NCBI GenBank assembly: GCA_963930645.1
Contig: CAWVNO010002560.1
Span: 1 to 64,000, forward strand
DNA from: Salticus scenicus
Lineage: Eukaryota; Arthropoda; Arachnida; Araneae; Salticidae
Direction: 5' to 3'
Length of the DNA stretch: 64,000 bases
Position numbers and translations under genes: made by a program. This document shows positions 21,559-32,105 of this stretch, piece by piece. Positions within the stretch are counted from its first letter, which is position 1, and every line of letters starts with the position of its first letter. The notes under the pieces were generated by a model, which saw only the letters and a program-made list of their open reading frames with translations, ran no database searches and was not told the DNA's origin.

Positions 21559-21809
21559 AGCGAGCAAATAATCAAACAAAATAATTAAAATAATTAAAAT
21601 TTCTAATTTCATTTAATCAATGTTATAAATAGTAGTTAAATTTTGCTTACCTGGTTCCATATCCAGGCAGCTATCCAATAACGAATCCGGAATTCCAGTC
21701 ATTATTATTTTTCAGTTTCGTTTTCACAATAAATTATCCAAGCTTTCAAATCCAAATCCAGATAAATTAATATCTAAGGGTAATTTCACTTTTAAGGGAT
21801 TTCACTTAT

Positions 21810-21827
21810 CCCGAGTTTCGTTCACCA
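21810..21827 (-). promoter_or_regulatory. BEL primer-binding site
   Basis: On the minus strand TGGTGAACGAAACTCGGG begins directly after the CA end of the 5' LTR. TGG pairs with the CCA end of a tRNA. I do not assign the tRNA species. Confidence 0.7.
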
Positions 21828-22293
21828 TGAAAAAATATTATTATATATACTGCGCCATGAAAAGATTCGTACCATGAAAATATGCAGAAATATATAATCA
21901 TAAACAACTTCTTAATCTATAGTTCTGTAATTCACGTGTTCAATTTCAGTCATAAAGTCAGTTGGGAGAGCATAAATTCTTTATTAGAAATTAAACACAC
22001 AATAAAAAACTATTTGCAGTATACTTTGAAGAATTCACAATTATAACTTAATTCAGTAATATTTCAGGATAACATTGTTTCTCCATAAAGGAGCCAAGAT
22101 CATAATATTTAAATCATAACTTTCATGTTCAAGAGAAAAAATTTATACTTCCTGTTTAAGACAGGCCGCGAAACAAAACTAAACATAAAAAAAGTAACAT
22201 TCTCAAAAAGAGAAAAAAACACCTCTCATTTGGCAAAGAGCCAACTACTAGTCGGGGGGCTGGCGAAACGAAACCAAAAGCTACGTTCAAACA
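21828..22293 (-). repeat. BEL 5' LTR
   Basis: 466 bp, TGTTTGAACG...TTTTTTCA on the minus strand, one base different from the 3' LTR. Confidence 0.95.
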
Positions 22294-22377
22294 TATATTA
22301 TATATAGACATATTATATATATATATATATATATTATATATAGACATATTATATATATATATATATTATATATAGAC

Positions 22378-22416
<39 letters not shown>

Positions 22417-22423
22417 GACATAT

Positions 22424-22471
<48 letters not shown>
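22294..22471. repeat. compound (TA)n / TATATAGACATAT microsatellite and poly(T)
   Basis: Four or more blocks of (TA)n are separated by TATATAGACATA, followed by about 35 T's. The block abuts the BEL 5' LTR. Confidence 0.9.
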
Positions 22472-22603
22472 CAGAAATTACTTTTTTACAAGTTTTTTGC
22501 TTCTAACTAGAAAGGATTTCCATAAAATTTTACAAAACTTGCTGAAAAATTTACAAAACGTTAGAGAAACATTATTCTGAAACATAAAATTCACTCGCGT
22601 AAT

Positions 22604-23238
22604 ATTCGTTGAGATATGAGCCTTTTTAGTAAATATTATTTTACTGCGTATGCGCGAAAGATAGAAAAATTTTTATTACATAGGTTGGAAGCTAAATATA
22701 TGGAGCAACTTTTGTCAAAGTTCATTTGAATAGAGTAAAAATTAAACAAATTGTCGGCAAAAGAACGAGCCAGATTTTAGGTATTTTCCAGAGTTGGAAT
22801 TTCATAAGGGATTTTTCACATGCTGCGTAATTAATTTGAAGATCCAATTATTTCATCACATTGCAAAAGTTCTTTTTGTGTAAAACTCCTTATTACCTTT
22901 TAACTTTAGCTTATTTTTATTTATTTCCTAAGATTTGTGAGCTCATTATAAGGATTTTTTCACAGAAAAGAATTTTCGCAACGTCATTGAGATAATTGGA
23001 TCTTCAAACTAAATACGCGGCATGTTTAAAATGAAATACATGTCCCTTATGAAACTTCATCTCTAAAATCTAGGTCGTTCTTTTGCCGACAATTTGCTTA
23101 ATTTTTACTCTATTCAAATGAAATTTTGACAAAAGTTGCTCAATACGTTTAGCTTTCAACCTATGCAATAAAAATTGTTCTATCTTTCGCGCATGTGCAG
23201 AAAAATAATATTTACCATAAATGCTCATATCTCGGACA
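22604..23238. repeat. foldback inverted repeat, arms about 260 bp
   Basis: Left arm 22604-22866 and right arm 22972-23238 are inverted copies with moderate divergence. Shared blocks include AATTGTCGGCAAAAGAACGA, GAATAGAGTAAAAATTAA and TTTGAAGATCCAATTAT. The loop is about 105 bp. The edges are not framed by an evident target duplication. Confidence 0.8.
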
Positions 23239-23560
23239 TAAAGGACCTATCGGAAAAGAAAACAGCGATTGAATTACAAGAAGCAGCAAAGCAAAAATTT
23301 TTAAACACGGTTACAGTTGAAAATGATCGTTTTTTAGTACATATGCCTTGGGTAGAATCTCACCTTCCACTTCCTGACAGTTTTGAACTGTGTTTGAAAA
23401 GTTAAGAATCATCTGAGAAAGGAAAGACTTTATGAGTGAGTTCTATGGAAACATATTTAAAGATTGGCTAGATGGAGGAATATTCGAGTTAGTGCCTGAA
23501 AATTAATTGGAGTTACCTGCGCACTATTTACCACCCCGCCATTAGATAAGGGAAAACAGC
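23218..23560 (+). pseudogene. BEL/Pao pol fragment upstream of RT
   Basis: The frame reads AIELQEAAKQKFLNTVTV, DRFLVHMPWVESHLPLPD and FELCLKS, then a stop. More pol-like pieces follow in other frames (KIGWMEE and a YLRTIYHP-like segment, recalling the H(Y)LPHRPV region). This is the linker between protease and RT of BEL/Pao elements (PW..GHPPLPDNFELA in known copies). It is short, 5' and 3' truncated and frameshifted. It is unrelated in copy to the BEL element just upstream and lies on the opposite strand. Confidence 0.65.
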
Positions 23561-24241
23561 ACAACAAGAATCTGACGAATCTGACCAGTTTTCGATGATG
23601 ATGGTTCGACGAAGCAGAAGGAAGGAGTCACCTATAGATAGGCTGACCAGATCAAAGTACCTTTATAATAGAGAAGCATTAAAATTGCTGCAATTATCAA
23701 ATTATGGATGTACTTTTTCATTCCTAATAAATAAGGGCTAAAAATAAAGTGTTATTGATTAATAATTTAGTTTCTACAATTTTTTAAAACTTAGAAAAAT
23801 TCCTTAAAAAAAAGGGCGTCCCCATTTGTCCCCAGAAAATGGGGACGTTTGGTCAGTATACCTATAGATGAGTAGTGTTCGAATGAGAAATTAAAGGAAC
23901 AAGATGTGCACGAGCAGTTAATGTCCCTGTCAGATTGGATTTGTAATTTTGATTTGTTTTCCAGTTGTACAGTCAGCAAAAAAAAAGTCCCCCCCCCTCC
24001 CCCCAACCTAATTTCGCCGTGAATTACCGTAGGAACAAGCGGCTGGTACCGATCGATCTGTAAATGTAATAACGTCTAGTTTATAATAGTATAATTATAT
24101 TTTTATTAAAGGGTTATCTACAGATTAAAACAGGCATCAACTTCTTTTTTTTTTTCAATGGCAACCCCTATTTTTGACTTCATATTCGAATTCCTGAGAT
24201 CAAGGCAGTCCAGAAAAAGGTGCCATTTAGGTAGATTCCTT
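23561..24241. other. unassigned spacer
   Basis: It has GGGGAC-containing inverted bits (TCCCCATTTGTCCCCAGAAAATGGGGAC, split across 23818-23846) and a C-rich run near 23988-24003. I see no credible gene. Confidence 0.45.
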
Positions 24242-24774
24242 ATCCGCGATTGTAATGAAATGCTCGTCCTCTGGTGGGCTAAGGTGAAATTACAATTAAC
24301 ATGCATAGCTTTCGAATTCATCTAGACGCCATTGCTGGCCGATATTTAGTTTCACATATATTTATTGAATAAAAATGAATAAATCCGGTAAAAAAGATTA
24401 CACTTACTGTTGTGTGCCACAGTGTAACTCCAAAAAATCAAGAAATCCAAGAAATCAAGAAATCCTTCCATTTATTTCCAAATGACAAATTTAAAATTTC
24501 AGTTCCTTCGGCTAATGGAAGTAAAGAATTAAGCAGATGATTTGAAACTAATATTTGTTCAGCTTCAGTTAAAAATCTACTTCCGATCGAACGTTGAATA
24601 AACTGAAATATTTTTTCCAAAAGCAATCAATTTTCCATGATGTGATGGCGGAGAAATTATAGCACGAATATTAAGTAGTAATATAAATAGAACAAAAATT
24701 AATACACGTGGCCATTATATTTACTAACAACAAAGCTGAAAAAGCGCCATCTATCGATCATTACAAACGCGGAT
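24242..24774 (+). mobile_element. P-like TIR element, copy 1 (longer, carries THAP start)
   Basis: The ends are ATCCGCGATTGTAATGAAAT and, inverted, ATCCGCGTTTGTAATGATC. The outer about 60 bp on the left and about 150 bp on the right match the two short copies at 26395-26593 and 55457-55652. The middle holds about 330 bp that the short copies lack, including the beginning of a THAP-domain reading frame. No clear target duplication is seen. Confidence 0.65.
24375..24485 (+). pseudogene. THAP-domain N-terminal fragment (P-element-type transposase remnant)
   Basis: An ATG opens a 36-codon frame with YTYCCVPQCNSKKS and ILPFISK before a stop. The C-X4-C pair right after the start, followed by a basic stretch and a PF motif, is the opening of a THAP zinc finger, the DNA-binding domain of P-element transposases. 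Only this piece remains. Its location inside matching terminal repeats suggests that the short MITE copies derive from a P-like parent. The link rests on motif recognition. Confidence 0.55.
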
Positions 24775-24879
24775 AGGAGATCTACCTATTGCAATGGTTC
24801 TCATGACACAACTTCTGGAAAATTTCTTCATATCTTCACCGATATCTTCCCCCCTAGAACCCAAAACCCTCCGTTCAAA

Positions 24880-24881
24880 AG

Positions 24882-24913
<32 letters not shown>

Positions 24914-25539
24914 CGCTTTTTCCCATGTTAAGTTGTGAACACGATAACTGGAGTAATTTTTATTTAAATTTAAACAGCTCGGGATATGTTGTCAGGACAG
25001 TAAAAATCTCGGTCGAGTTCGTAGATGGGGTATCCAGCTCAAAGGGGGTGGAAGTGGTGGGGGTGGAAATTTACATTTGCCCATAATTTCTTTAATATTG
25101 AAAATAAAAAAATACTTCAAATCAGGCGAATTACCGCCTTACCCTAAAGAACAACTTTTGTATTTAAACTTTTTCGATAACTTCAATTGCTTACAAGTTA
25201 CAAGTTAAAAAGTGATTTTTCGTCACTTGTGATGAAGCCGACATTTTCTATAGCTTTCATTGCAAAAATTTATAATCTGATTCTTATGTCACGTGCAAAC
25301 GATAATAAAAAAGATCACTGAAAATAATAATAAAATTTTAATCATGTTTTTAAACAATATAATAATCTGATTTAAAAAAAAAAAGTTTAACAGAAAATAT
25401 GACGTCACAATTACAACAATGTACTGAGAAAAATGAATTAAAATTTTATCCGTGATTTTAAACAAATAAAATAAAAGTTAATAGGTAAAAAAATAAATAA
25501 ATAAATAAATGAAATCAACATATCTTATAGTCTAAGAGC
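24880..25539. other. (TA)n tract and unassigned repeat-like DNA
   Basis: There is a (TA)n run at 24885-24912, then a GTGGGGGTGG-containing stretch and AT-rich sequence. No credible gene. Confidence 0.5.
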
Positions 25540-28010
25540 TAGAGCTAGCAACGTTTTAGAGAGAGAATTTTAAGAAAGCTGGTTCTTTAATATATCTTTT
25601 CCAATGCTCTATCGAACAGCGTGCGGGCTATCTGGCTGCCAGTAAACGTTGCGTTTATTAGTGCGCATCACACCTTTACAGGTAAAAATATTGATTTTTA
25701 AATCATTTTAAGAAGAATGTTTTCTTTTTCACTAACTTCTAAACACTATTAGAAACATGAATTTATTATTGCCAGACATTTTTGTTATTGACAATAATGT
25801 GCCAGATGCCATTTTTTATAAACAAAAAATAATAAATTTCAAACCATTTTAGTATGTCTATCATTTTAATATTACTTTCTTTATATATAAATAAGTACAA
25901 AATTAATTTGCCAGACATTAATTCGGTTGTTTACTCAAACGGCAGACCGATTAATTGCTGTACAGTACCGCGCCATTGTGCCAGTTGTTAGAGAGAGATA
26001 ACGGCAAAGTAGATAGGCGGAAGAGAAACAGGAATAGATTACACTATTTAAAGTATCCTAAGTAATTTTTTTTTTCTCAATTCTTCGATTGTGATAATAA
26101 TAAAACATTATTATTAAAATTCTTATCAAAATAATAAAAAATAACTAAACAAATTATTTTTAAAAGACAGGGAAAAATTACGTTTTTTAAGTATCAAAAT
26201 TTGATTGTTTATGGATAATTTTTAAATCATAAAAATCAAATTGTAACTAAATTAAATAATTTCATAAAAGATACAGGAAAAAACGGCATTAATGTAGTAT
26301 CAAAATTCTTATTTTTATTTATAAATATTGTATTTGAATAATTACAATCAATTTTTAACTGAATTAAGAATTTTTCAGTCCATGAGCCGCCGCAATCCGC
26401 GATTGTAATGAAATGCTCTCCCTCTGGTGGGCTAAGGTGAAATTATCACACCACTGCATATCATCATATTATGCAATCGATTTTCCATTATGTAATGGCG
26501 GAGAAAGCCACGTGTATAAATACACGTGGCTATTATATTTACTAACAACTGCAGTTCAAAGAGCGCCATCTATCAATCATTACAAACGCGGATACGCAAG
26601 CGAAGTTTGACGTGACTGACCATCCATGGATGCAAGAAAAAAATTTCCTGTGTAAATCGCACATTGGATTTTTTGTAAAAAATTATTAAAAATCGAGGAA
26701 AATTATTTCCCGATCTTAATCCCCGTATTTGGGTATATATATGTATTAGTTATCGTATGCATGTGTTAGATTGAGTTATTTTGCTGTCAAATTGACAAAA
26801 TTTTAATTTTAAATTTCAAAACTCTGTTGTCCTTGGCGTTTTTGTATTTGGCGATCAAAAACGTAATGCGAAAATACACATGCCAGATGTATATTTTCAT
26901 AATATGTATTGTACAAAATATTGTTTCATATTATTCATTACTCTCTTAATATAAGTTGTTAAAATAACTATGAATTTTGAAAGGAATTAAATTATTTTCG
27001 CCAGATAATTTGGCGATATTTTTTTTTTCTGCCAAGGATGACCGATATCAAATCTATTCCGCTGCAACATATTAGTATCTTATATCAGATACTTTATTTA
27101 GACATTTGAAAACAAATTTGACTTCAAATTATGATAGAATATTTATAATTTTCCTTTTAATTAGTATATTAGTTGGATATTTAATGTGTAAATATCATCC
27201 TTTGAAATGAAATGTTTATGTTTTCTATCGAATATGGAAGTTTGGCACTTTTTTTTTCTGGAGTTTTGAAATTTAAAATTCAAATTTTATCAATTTTACA
27301 GCAAAAACTACTTAATCTAATGCATGCACACGATAACTAATACATATCTATACCTAAATATGGGGATTGAAATCGGGAAATAATTTCCCTCGATTTTTAA
27401 TCTTTTTTTACAAAAAACCCAATGGGCGATTAAAATAGGAAAAAAAATTTCTTGCATCCACGAACGGCCAGTGACGTCATCACTTCGCTTGCGCATTGTT
27501 GCTATCTTTTTCACACAGACAGCGATCAACTACTAATAGCTAAACTCTTATACATACATACTTGTTTTACAGCAATTAATCGGTCTGCCGTTTGAATAAA
27601 CAACCGAATTAATGTTTGGCAAATTAATTTTGTACTTATTTATATATAAAGAAAATAATATTAAAATGACAGACATACTAAAATGATTTGAAATTTATTA
27701 TTTTTTGTTTATAAAAAATGGCATCTGGCACATTATTGTCAATAACAAAAATGTCTGGCAATGATAAATTCATGTTTCTAATAGTGTTTAGAAGTTAGTG
27801 AAAAAGAAAACATTCTTCTTAAAATGATTTAAAAATCAATATTTTTACCTGTAAAGGTGTGATGCGCACTAATAAACGCAACGTTTACTGGCAGCCAGAT
27901 AGCCCGCACGCTGTTCGAGAGAGCATAGGTAAAGATATATTAAAAATCCAGCTTTCTTAAAATTCTTGTGTTTTCGACGTTGCTAGCTCTTGTACTATTA
28001 GTGCTAAGCA
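25540..28010. repeat. large nested foldback, outer arms about 430 bp, inner arms about 230 bp
   Basis: Outer arms 25540-25968 and about 27570-28005 are inverted copies (shared GTGCGGGCTATCTGGCTGCC, CGTTGCGTTTATTAGTGCGC, GGTCTGCCGTTTGA-type blocks). Inner arms about 26597-26830 and 27270-27495 are a second inverted pair (GCAAGCGAAG, TGGATGCAAG, CGTATGCATG-type blocks). The left side has about 620 bp between its inner and outer arms, including a P-like MITE, where the right side has about 75 bp. So insertions have made the foldback asymmetric. Confidence 0.8.
26395..26593 (+). mobile_element. P-like MITE, copy 2 (199 bp)
   Basis: It starts ATCCGCGATTGTAATGAAAT and ends ATTACAAACGCGGAT. It is about 90% or more like copy 3 by eye. 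It contains AGCGCCATCT. It sits exactly at the outer edge of the inner foldback arm. Confidence 0.8.
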
Positions 28011-28020
28011 GATTTAGACT

Positions 28021-28818
28021 AACGAGATATATAAATTAGAGTGCTGATTCAATGGATGAAGGATTAGCTTTCCGTGGTTCAAGATGAATCACGTGACATG
28101 CTCTAATAGGTTGCTATGTTTGGCTGCTTATCACTATTTTGGCGACTGTCCGCGAAAGACTAATTTATCTAGCTACAGAATGATTTGAAATTGATATGAT
28201 GACTATAATAAATATATGATATAATTGCTGCACACAATTAAAAAACAACATAAAATAAGAACACAAGTGAACTTGAAAACAAAACTAAAAGCATACGTAT
28301 AAATCATAGAAAGTAAACAAACAAAAGCTTTGGCGACAATGGTTGGCTGGGTCTGCCAAGCGGCGCCATTAACAATATTATCTCGAATTATGCGAAATAT
28401 GCTACCATGAATGCAAATAGTCAGAAAAATTGTTTCCAATGAATAATAAAAATATTATTTAAGCAATAAATAAATAATTAAAGTGTACGATCTTTCATAA
28501 AATGCATTATTTTCAGCACATGATTTACTTCCATAGTCTTCGTCGAATAGTTGAAAGAAAAATAACAAATATTATGTATTAAAACATACAAAATAAAACA
28601 ATTATAATTTACCTGTGAAAAGTTACTGGTCAGCGCCTACCCATTTATTTTGATATCAAAATAAATTCTTTTCGGAAGAGTTTCACAACTTTAAAAACTG
28701 TATTCTTCCATAGAATGTTTGGAAATAAGCTAGCTGTAACCAATGAGAGCATGTCACATGATTCATCTTGGACCTTCTCAAGGGTTACCATTTATCACTC
28801 TACTTTATATATCTCGTT
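28021..28818. mobile_element. TIR element with 10-bp target duplication (MULE-type)
   Basis: The ends are AACGAGATATATAAATTAGA and, inverted, AACGAGATATATAAAGTAGA. The similarity continues inward (AAGATGAATCA, ACATGCTCT blocks). GATTTAGACT flanks both sides perfectly (28011-28020 and 28819-28828). A 9-10 bp duplication is typical of Mutator-like elements. The interior has no transposase frame. The same terminus occurs at 49552. Confidence 0.8.
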
Positions 28819-28839
28819 GATTTAGACTTAGCGTTATGA

Positions 28840-29545
28840 CCACGGAGTAATAAGACAGGAGAAGGTAACGCTGAAATTTTGTGATGTTGTTTTATAATGA
28901 TTACAGAGGGCGCCAGCGTACAATACTTCCTTCTCTCCAGCTTCCGCAATGTTATTCAATGGGGAAATGTCTCGTTTTAATTATTTTTTTAAAAATAATA
29001 TCAAGCTGAAAAAAGTTCGATTGAAAGCAAATTTCATTAAATAGAGTATTCTAACCAACATGTTTTTTTTAAGAGCCATTTTATACTAATTTTACTTTGA
29101 AAGAGAGCTTTTTAAAAATGACGATCCTTATGAACCGAAGCTAGCTAAAACAGACAATTGGGAGGAAGGAGAATGGATGAAATTTTGTAAAGAAAAAATA
29201 TAAACTTACTTTAGGTGCAGAAAACACGAACTCGGACATTATTTCTCTCCTAGGGCTTTTTTTTTTCTTTTCTTATCACTATCATAGCCTGTTTTAAAAC
29301 TAGGAACGAAGCATTTATTTGAAACATCTGAATTAGGCAGTTTTAAGAAGTACAAAAAAATTAAATTGCTTAAAATAAAAAATTTAAAATGTACTACAGC
29401 AAAATTCTATTGAAAACAACACTATATCCGCGCCGAGGTAGGGAGTAATGACAAGTGGCGCCCTCAATATTTACCAAAAATTTACATCACAATTTCGTAG
29501 CTTCCTCCCATTGGACCTTCAACTCCTATTAATATTACTCCGTGG
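28840..29545. mobile_element. TIR element, 706 bp, TSD TTATGA
   Basis: It starts CCACGGAGTAAT and ends ATTACTCCGTGG. Inward, AGGGCGCC-containing blocks on the two sides also pair. TTATGA flanks both sides (28834-28839 and 29546-29551). No coding frame. It begins only 11 bp after the duplication of the previous element. Confidence 0.8.
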
Positions 29546-29551
29546 TTATGA

Positions 29552-30200
29552 CATAGATGCTATAATGTAAAAGATAAATGTCATCGTTAAAAAAAAAAAA
29601 AAAAAATCGTGTAAATCGATGCTAAACGAATTAAACTGGCATGGTAGAAAAAGTAATAAATTTGAGGACATTTAGGTATTATCTCTTTAAAAAATAAACT
29701 AGGGACGATTTTAATGAATTTTCCGTTGAAGTTTATTTTCATGAAAACTTAAATTTAAATTAAAGTATTTCATTACTCGAATTCCCTTATTTTGATAAAT
29801 AAAATTATACCATTTTAAAAAAATAAAGAGCACTCTTTTATTGAAAAATGAACTAATAAATGTTTTAGAAAACTATTACATACTTTTAAATCTTTATTTA
29901 AAAAAATTAAGTGTTGCCACTCGACATTATACAATCATATCCAAATCCTGTGTCACGTACGATAGTTTTGTATAAGTATAGATTTTTTGTTTGCCCCTGG
30001 AACCTGCCCCTGATGGGAAAAGTGCCTGGAAACACTTCTATATAGTATTGTCATTGATTATGAAGTCGTGTGCAAAATTTCAGGTTCTTCGGACGATAAA
30101 AAGTTGCCGAAAATTGAATTGAAAAATTCCGTTATATACATTAATAGTTGCATCACATCAAATTAATGAAAGTGTGTTAATTAAAAACCATGTTAAACGC
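29552..30200. other. AT-rich spacer with old repeat
   Basis: There is a poly(A) run near 29590-29606. The sequence near 29990-30120 (GTGCAAAATTTCAGGTTCTT) looks like the tail of an old repeat. No gene. Confidence 0.45.
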
Positions 30201-30551
30201 TTTAATTGAATCGGTCATTTGAGAAACACCTCATGTCCAAAAAAGTAAACTTTCGGGAAATCAAAAAAAAAAACCCAGCTGGTCCATAATTTAACATCAT
30301 ATATTTTTTGAATTTTTTTGTATGTTTCTACATGTGTTTGGTAAGCTAATTCTACCAAAATAAAATTTTATTATTTTTATTTTGATATTTAAAAAAATTA
30401 TAAACGTTGTTGGAGATGTGTTGTTTCTCAAATGACTGACTAAACGATATGTTATCAGGTATGAAATAAAATATAAAACAATTCAAATTATTAATAAAAA
30501 TCAGTATTTTATATTTCAAATAATATATACACATTTTCCAAACATTGTTTC

Positions 30552-31010
30552 TTAAAACAGTTCAATGTCATCCATATCGATAGTTGGCCAGTCACAAATT
30601 TTTGAATAAAATTTACCAACAATGTCTGCAGGTATATAGGCTTCGACTTTCTTGAGGTCATTGATTTTGTTGATATTGATAGGTACATATTTTTGCGGGT
30701 AGGCACTGATTTTTGGAAGCTCTGGTAAACCAGTTTCCGGTTTTTTCAAGTCAAAAGTTTGTTCATTGAGTTCACCAATAAAGTTTTTTACTTTAACTTG
30801 GCCTACATGTTTATTAGAGTAATGAAACTCCATAAAAGTTGAAATGTTGAATTTTATTTTGTTTTCCTTTGGGATGTTCCTTGCTTGAGTCTCCGTAGAT
30901 ATTACATTTTTTTTATAAAATTGACCACACCATGATTTAAAATCCTTTACTTTTTCACTTTCTACAATTTCCACCAGGAACTTGTCCTGAATAGCAGCAG
31001 AGTGCAACAT
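30552..31010 (-). CDS. unrecognised 152-aa protein of the TTAA transposon (probable C-terminal transposase exon)
   Basis: This is an intact frame from ATG 31010 to a stop before 30552, with codon use and composition that look protein-like (rich in K, I, E; no low complexity). It contains FKSWCGQFYKK, FNISTFMEFHYSNKHVGQVK, a PELPKISAYPQKYVPI segment and IPADIVGKFYSKI near the end, and finishes with an acidic DMDDIELF tail. I do not recognise the family with certainty. The late IP..I..FY pattern recalls the C-terminal end of uncharacterised transposase-like proteins repeated in arthropod genomes. It sits 3' of a short upstream coding piece on the same strand and inside matching TIRs, so a transposase fragment is the likeliest reading. 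The ATG may be internal to a longer spliced product. Confidence 0.5.
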   Translation of the reverse strand: MLHSAAIQDKFLVEIVESEKVKDFKSWCGQFYKKNVISTETQARNIPKENKIKFNISTFMEFHYSNKHVGQVKVKNFIGELNEQTFDLKKPETGLPELPKISAYPQKYVPININKINDLKKVEAYIPADIVGKFYSKICDWPTIDMDDIELF

Positions 31011-31251
31011 AAGTTCAGCATATTATTTTACTGTGTAAATACTGTCAGTTGTTTTAATTTTTCGTTTGATTACACTAAAGTCTCGGTCACACGGAAGGTA
31101 CGAATGACCTCGAATAGAAAATTAGTGATGAATACTGTCGAATCGGTCAGTTAGGCTATACAGATAAATTTTCCTAGGTTAATGATCTAGGTTATAGGAT
31201 GTAAGATATGGTAATGATATAGCCTATGGTAAATATTCTAGGTTAAGTTAC

Positions 31252-31425
31252 CTGCAAGCAAATCCATGTTCTTTTGGTTTCACTACATTTCCTTTCCAGT
31301 TTGTATATTCTTCATTCTTAACACGGGACTTCTTTATTTTTTTACACTTACTTATACTCAACTTGCTTCCCTTTTTTACGTTTTAATCGTGTGGAATTAT
31401 TACTTTCACTTTCACTAGAACTCAT
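31252..31425 (-). pseudogene. possible first exon of the TTAA transposon gene
   Basis: It starts at ATG 31425 with MSSSESESNNSTRLKRKKGK, an acidic-then-basic opening like a nuclear protein. It stops after about 25 codons, at a TAAGTAAGTG sequence that also resembles a splice donor. In another frame the stretch continues with NEEYTNWKGNVVKPKEHGFA up to TTGCAG|GTAACT, a second plausible donor. Either the exon is frameshifted or one of these donors is used. It has no recognised domain. Confidence 0.35.
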
Positions 31426-31964
31426 TTTAACCTATAAACAACAATAATAAACGCTACAGCACAACAGCCAGCTGTTTAGATTAAAATGTAATAACAAAAA
31501 ACAGTGCTGCCACCAGCCACATTTTTTTGTAAGTCATTTGAGAAACAACACATTTCCAGGAGATGAGGTGTTTCTCAAAGGAATGGATATTTTCAAATGC
31601 GGCTTCACCATGGTTACTAAGTGGAGATGAGTTCTTTTATGCGTATTGGATTTGTCTAGCCTTCACCAACAATTTAATATGTCTAACTCAATTTTGGCCA
31701 GAAATGGACATGAGGTGTTTCTCAAATGACTGATTCAATTAATCATTTAAAAATATAAAATTAAAATAATACGTCAATCTTAATACAAATATCGTTTGTG
31801 GTGAATAGTTTAGAATGTTAGTTTAGATAAGAATTTAAAATTTACGATTGAGAGTAATACATTACAGCTTCCTTTGACTTTTTATCTTGTCGAAACAAGA
31901 TATTGGTCTGTGAAGAGAGGTGAGGTTTTCGCGTGGAAAGAAAATATAATGACGCCAAAGTTGC

Positions 31965-32105
31965 CTTTCTCCATCGCCAAGTTCGCCAAATTTTGTCGCC
32001 AAGTCAAAAATTTCGTCGTCAACTATCAAATTTTGCCGCCAAATCACAAATTTCATTGCTAAGTCGCAAGTTTTATCACCAAAATCTCGCCAAATCATAC
32101 AATTT
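31965..32105. repeat. degenerate minisatellite, about 22-bp unit
   Basis: Five or six units of the form TCGCCAAATCACAAATTT-TG repeat with substitutions. GGCGA/TCGCC motifs of the same style occur in the Gypsy LTR near 2665-2725. Confidence 0.65.

Larger units (their letters stand above)
15684..22293 (-). mobile_element. BEL/Pao LTR retrotransposon, near full length
   Basis: Two 466-bp LTRs (15684-16149 and 21828-22293) flank a 5.7 kb interior that codes on the minus strand for Gag, protease, RT, RNase H and integrase. The LTRs differ at one position (a T/C in TTTCTTCAT versus TTTCTCCAT), so the insertion is young. TATAT flanks both sides, consistent with a 5-bp target duplication, though it sits in a TA repeat and is not decisive. 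A primer-binding site and a purine tract are in the right places. One frameshift splits pol. Confidence 0.95.
30206..31738 (-). mobile_element. TTAA-flanked TIR transposon with an unrecognised reading frame
   Basis: The ends are TTGAATCGGTCATTTGAGAA and, inverted, TTGAATCAGTCATTTGAGAA. They continue as ACACCTCATGTCCA on both sides, so about 34 of 35 bases match. TTAA flanks both ends (30202-30205 and 31739-31742), as in piggyBac or Kolobok insertions. On the minus strand it holds an upstream short coding piece (31425 downwards) and a 152-residue frame (31010-30552). That is the order expected of a split or internally deleted transposase gene. Confidence 0.75.

Noticed and set aside
21068..21571. 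167-codon plus-strand frame opposite BEL Gag
   Set aside because: It is antisense to Gag; the F/S-rich composition is explained by the complement of a K/E/N-rich coding strand.
24438..24626. 62-codon minus-strand frame in the P-like element (contains LTEAEQILVSNHLL)
   Set aside because: It looks somewhat protein-like but has no motif, and lies opposite the THAP fragment; not enough to call.
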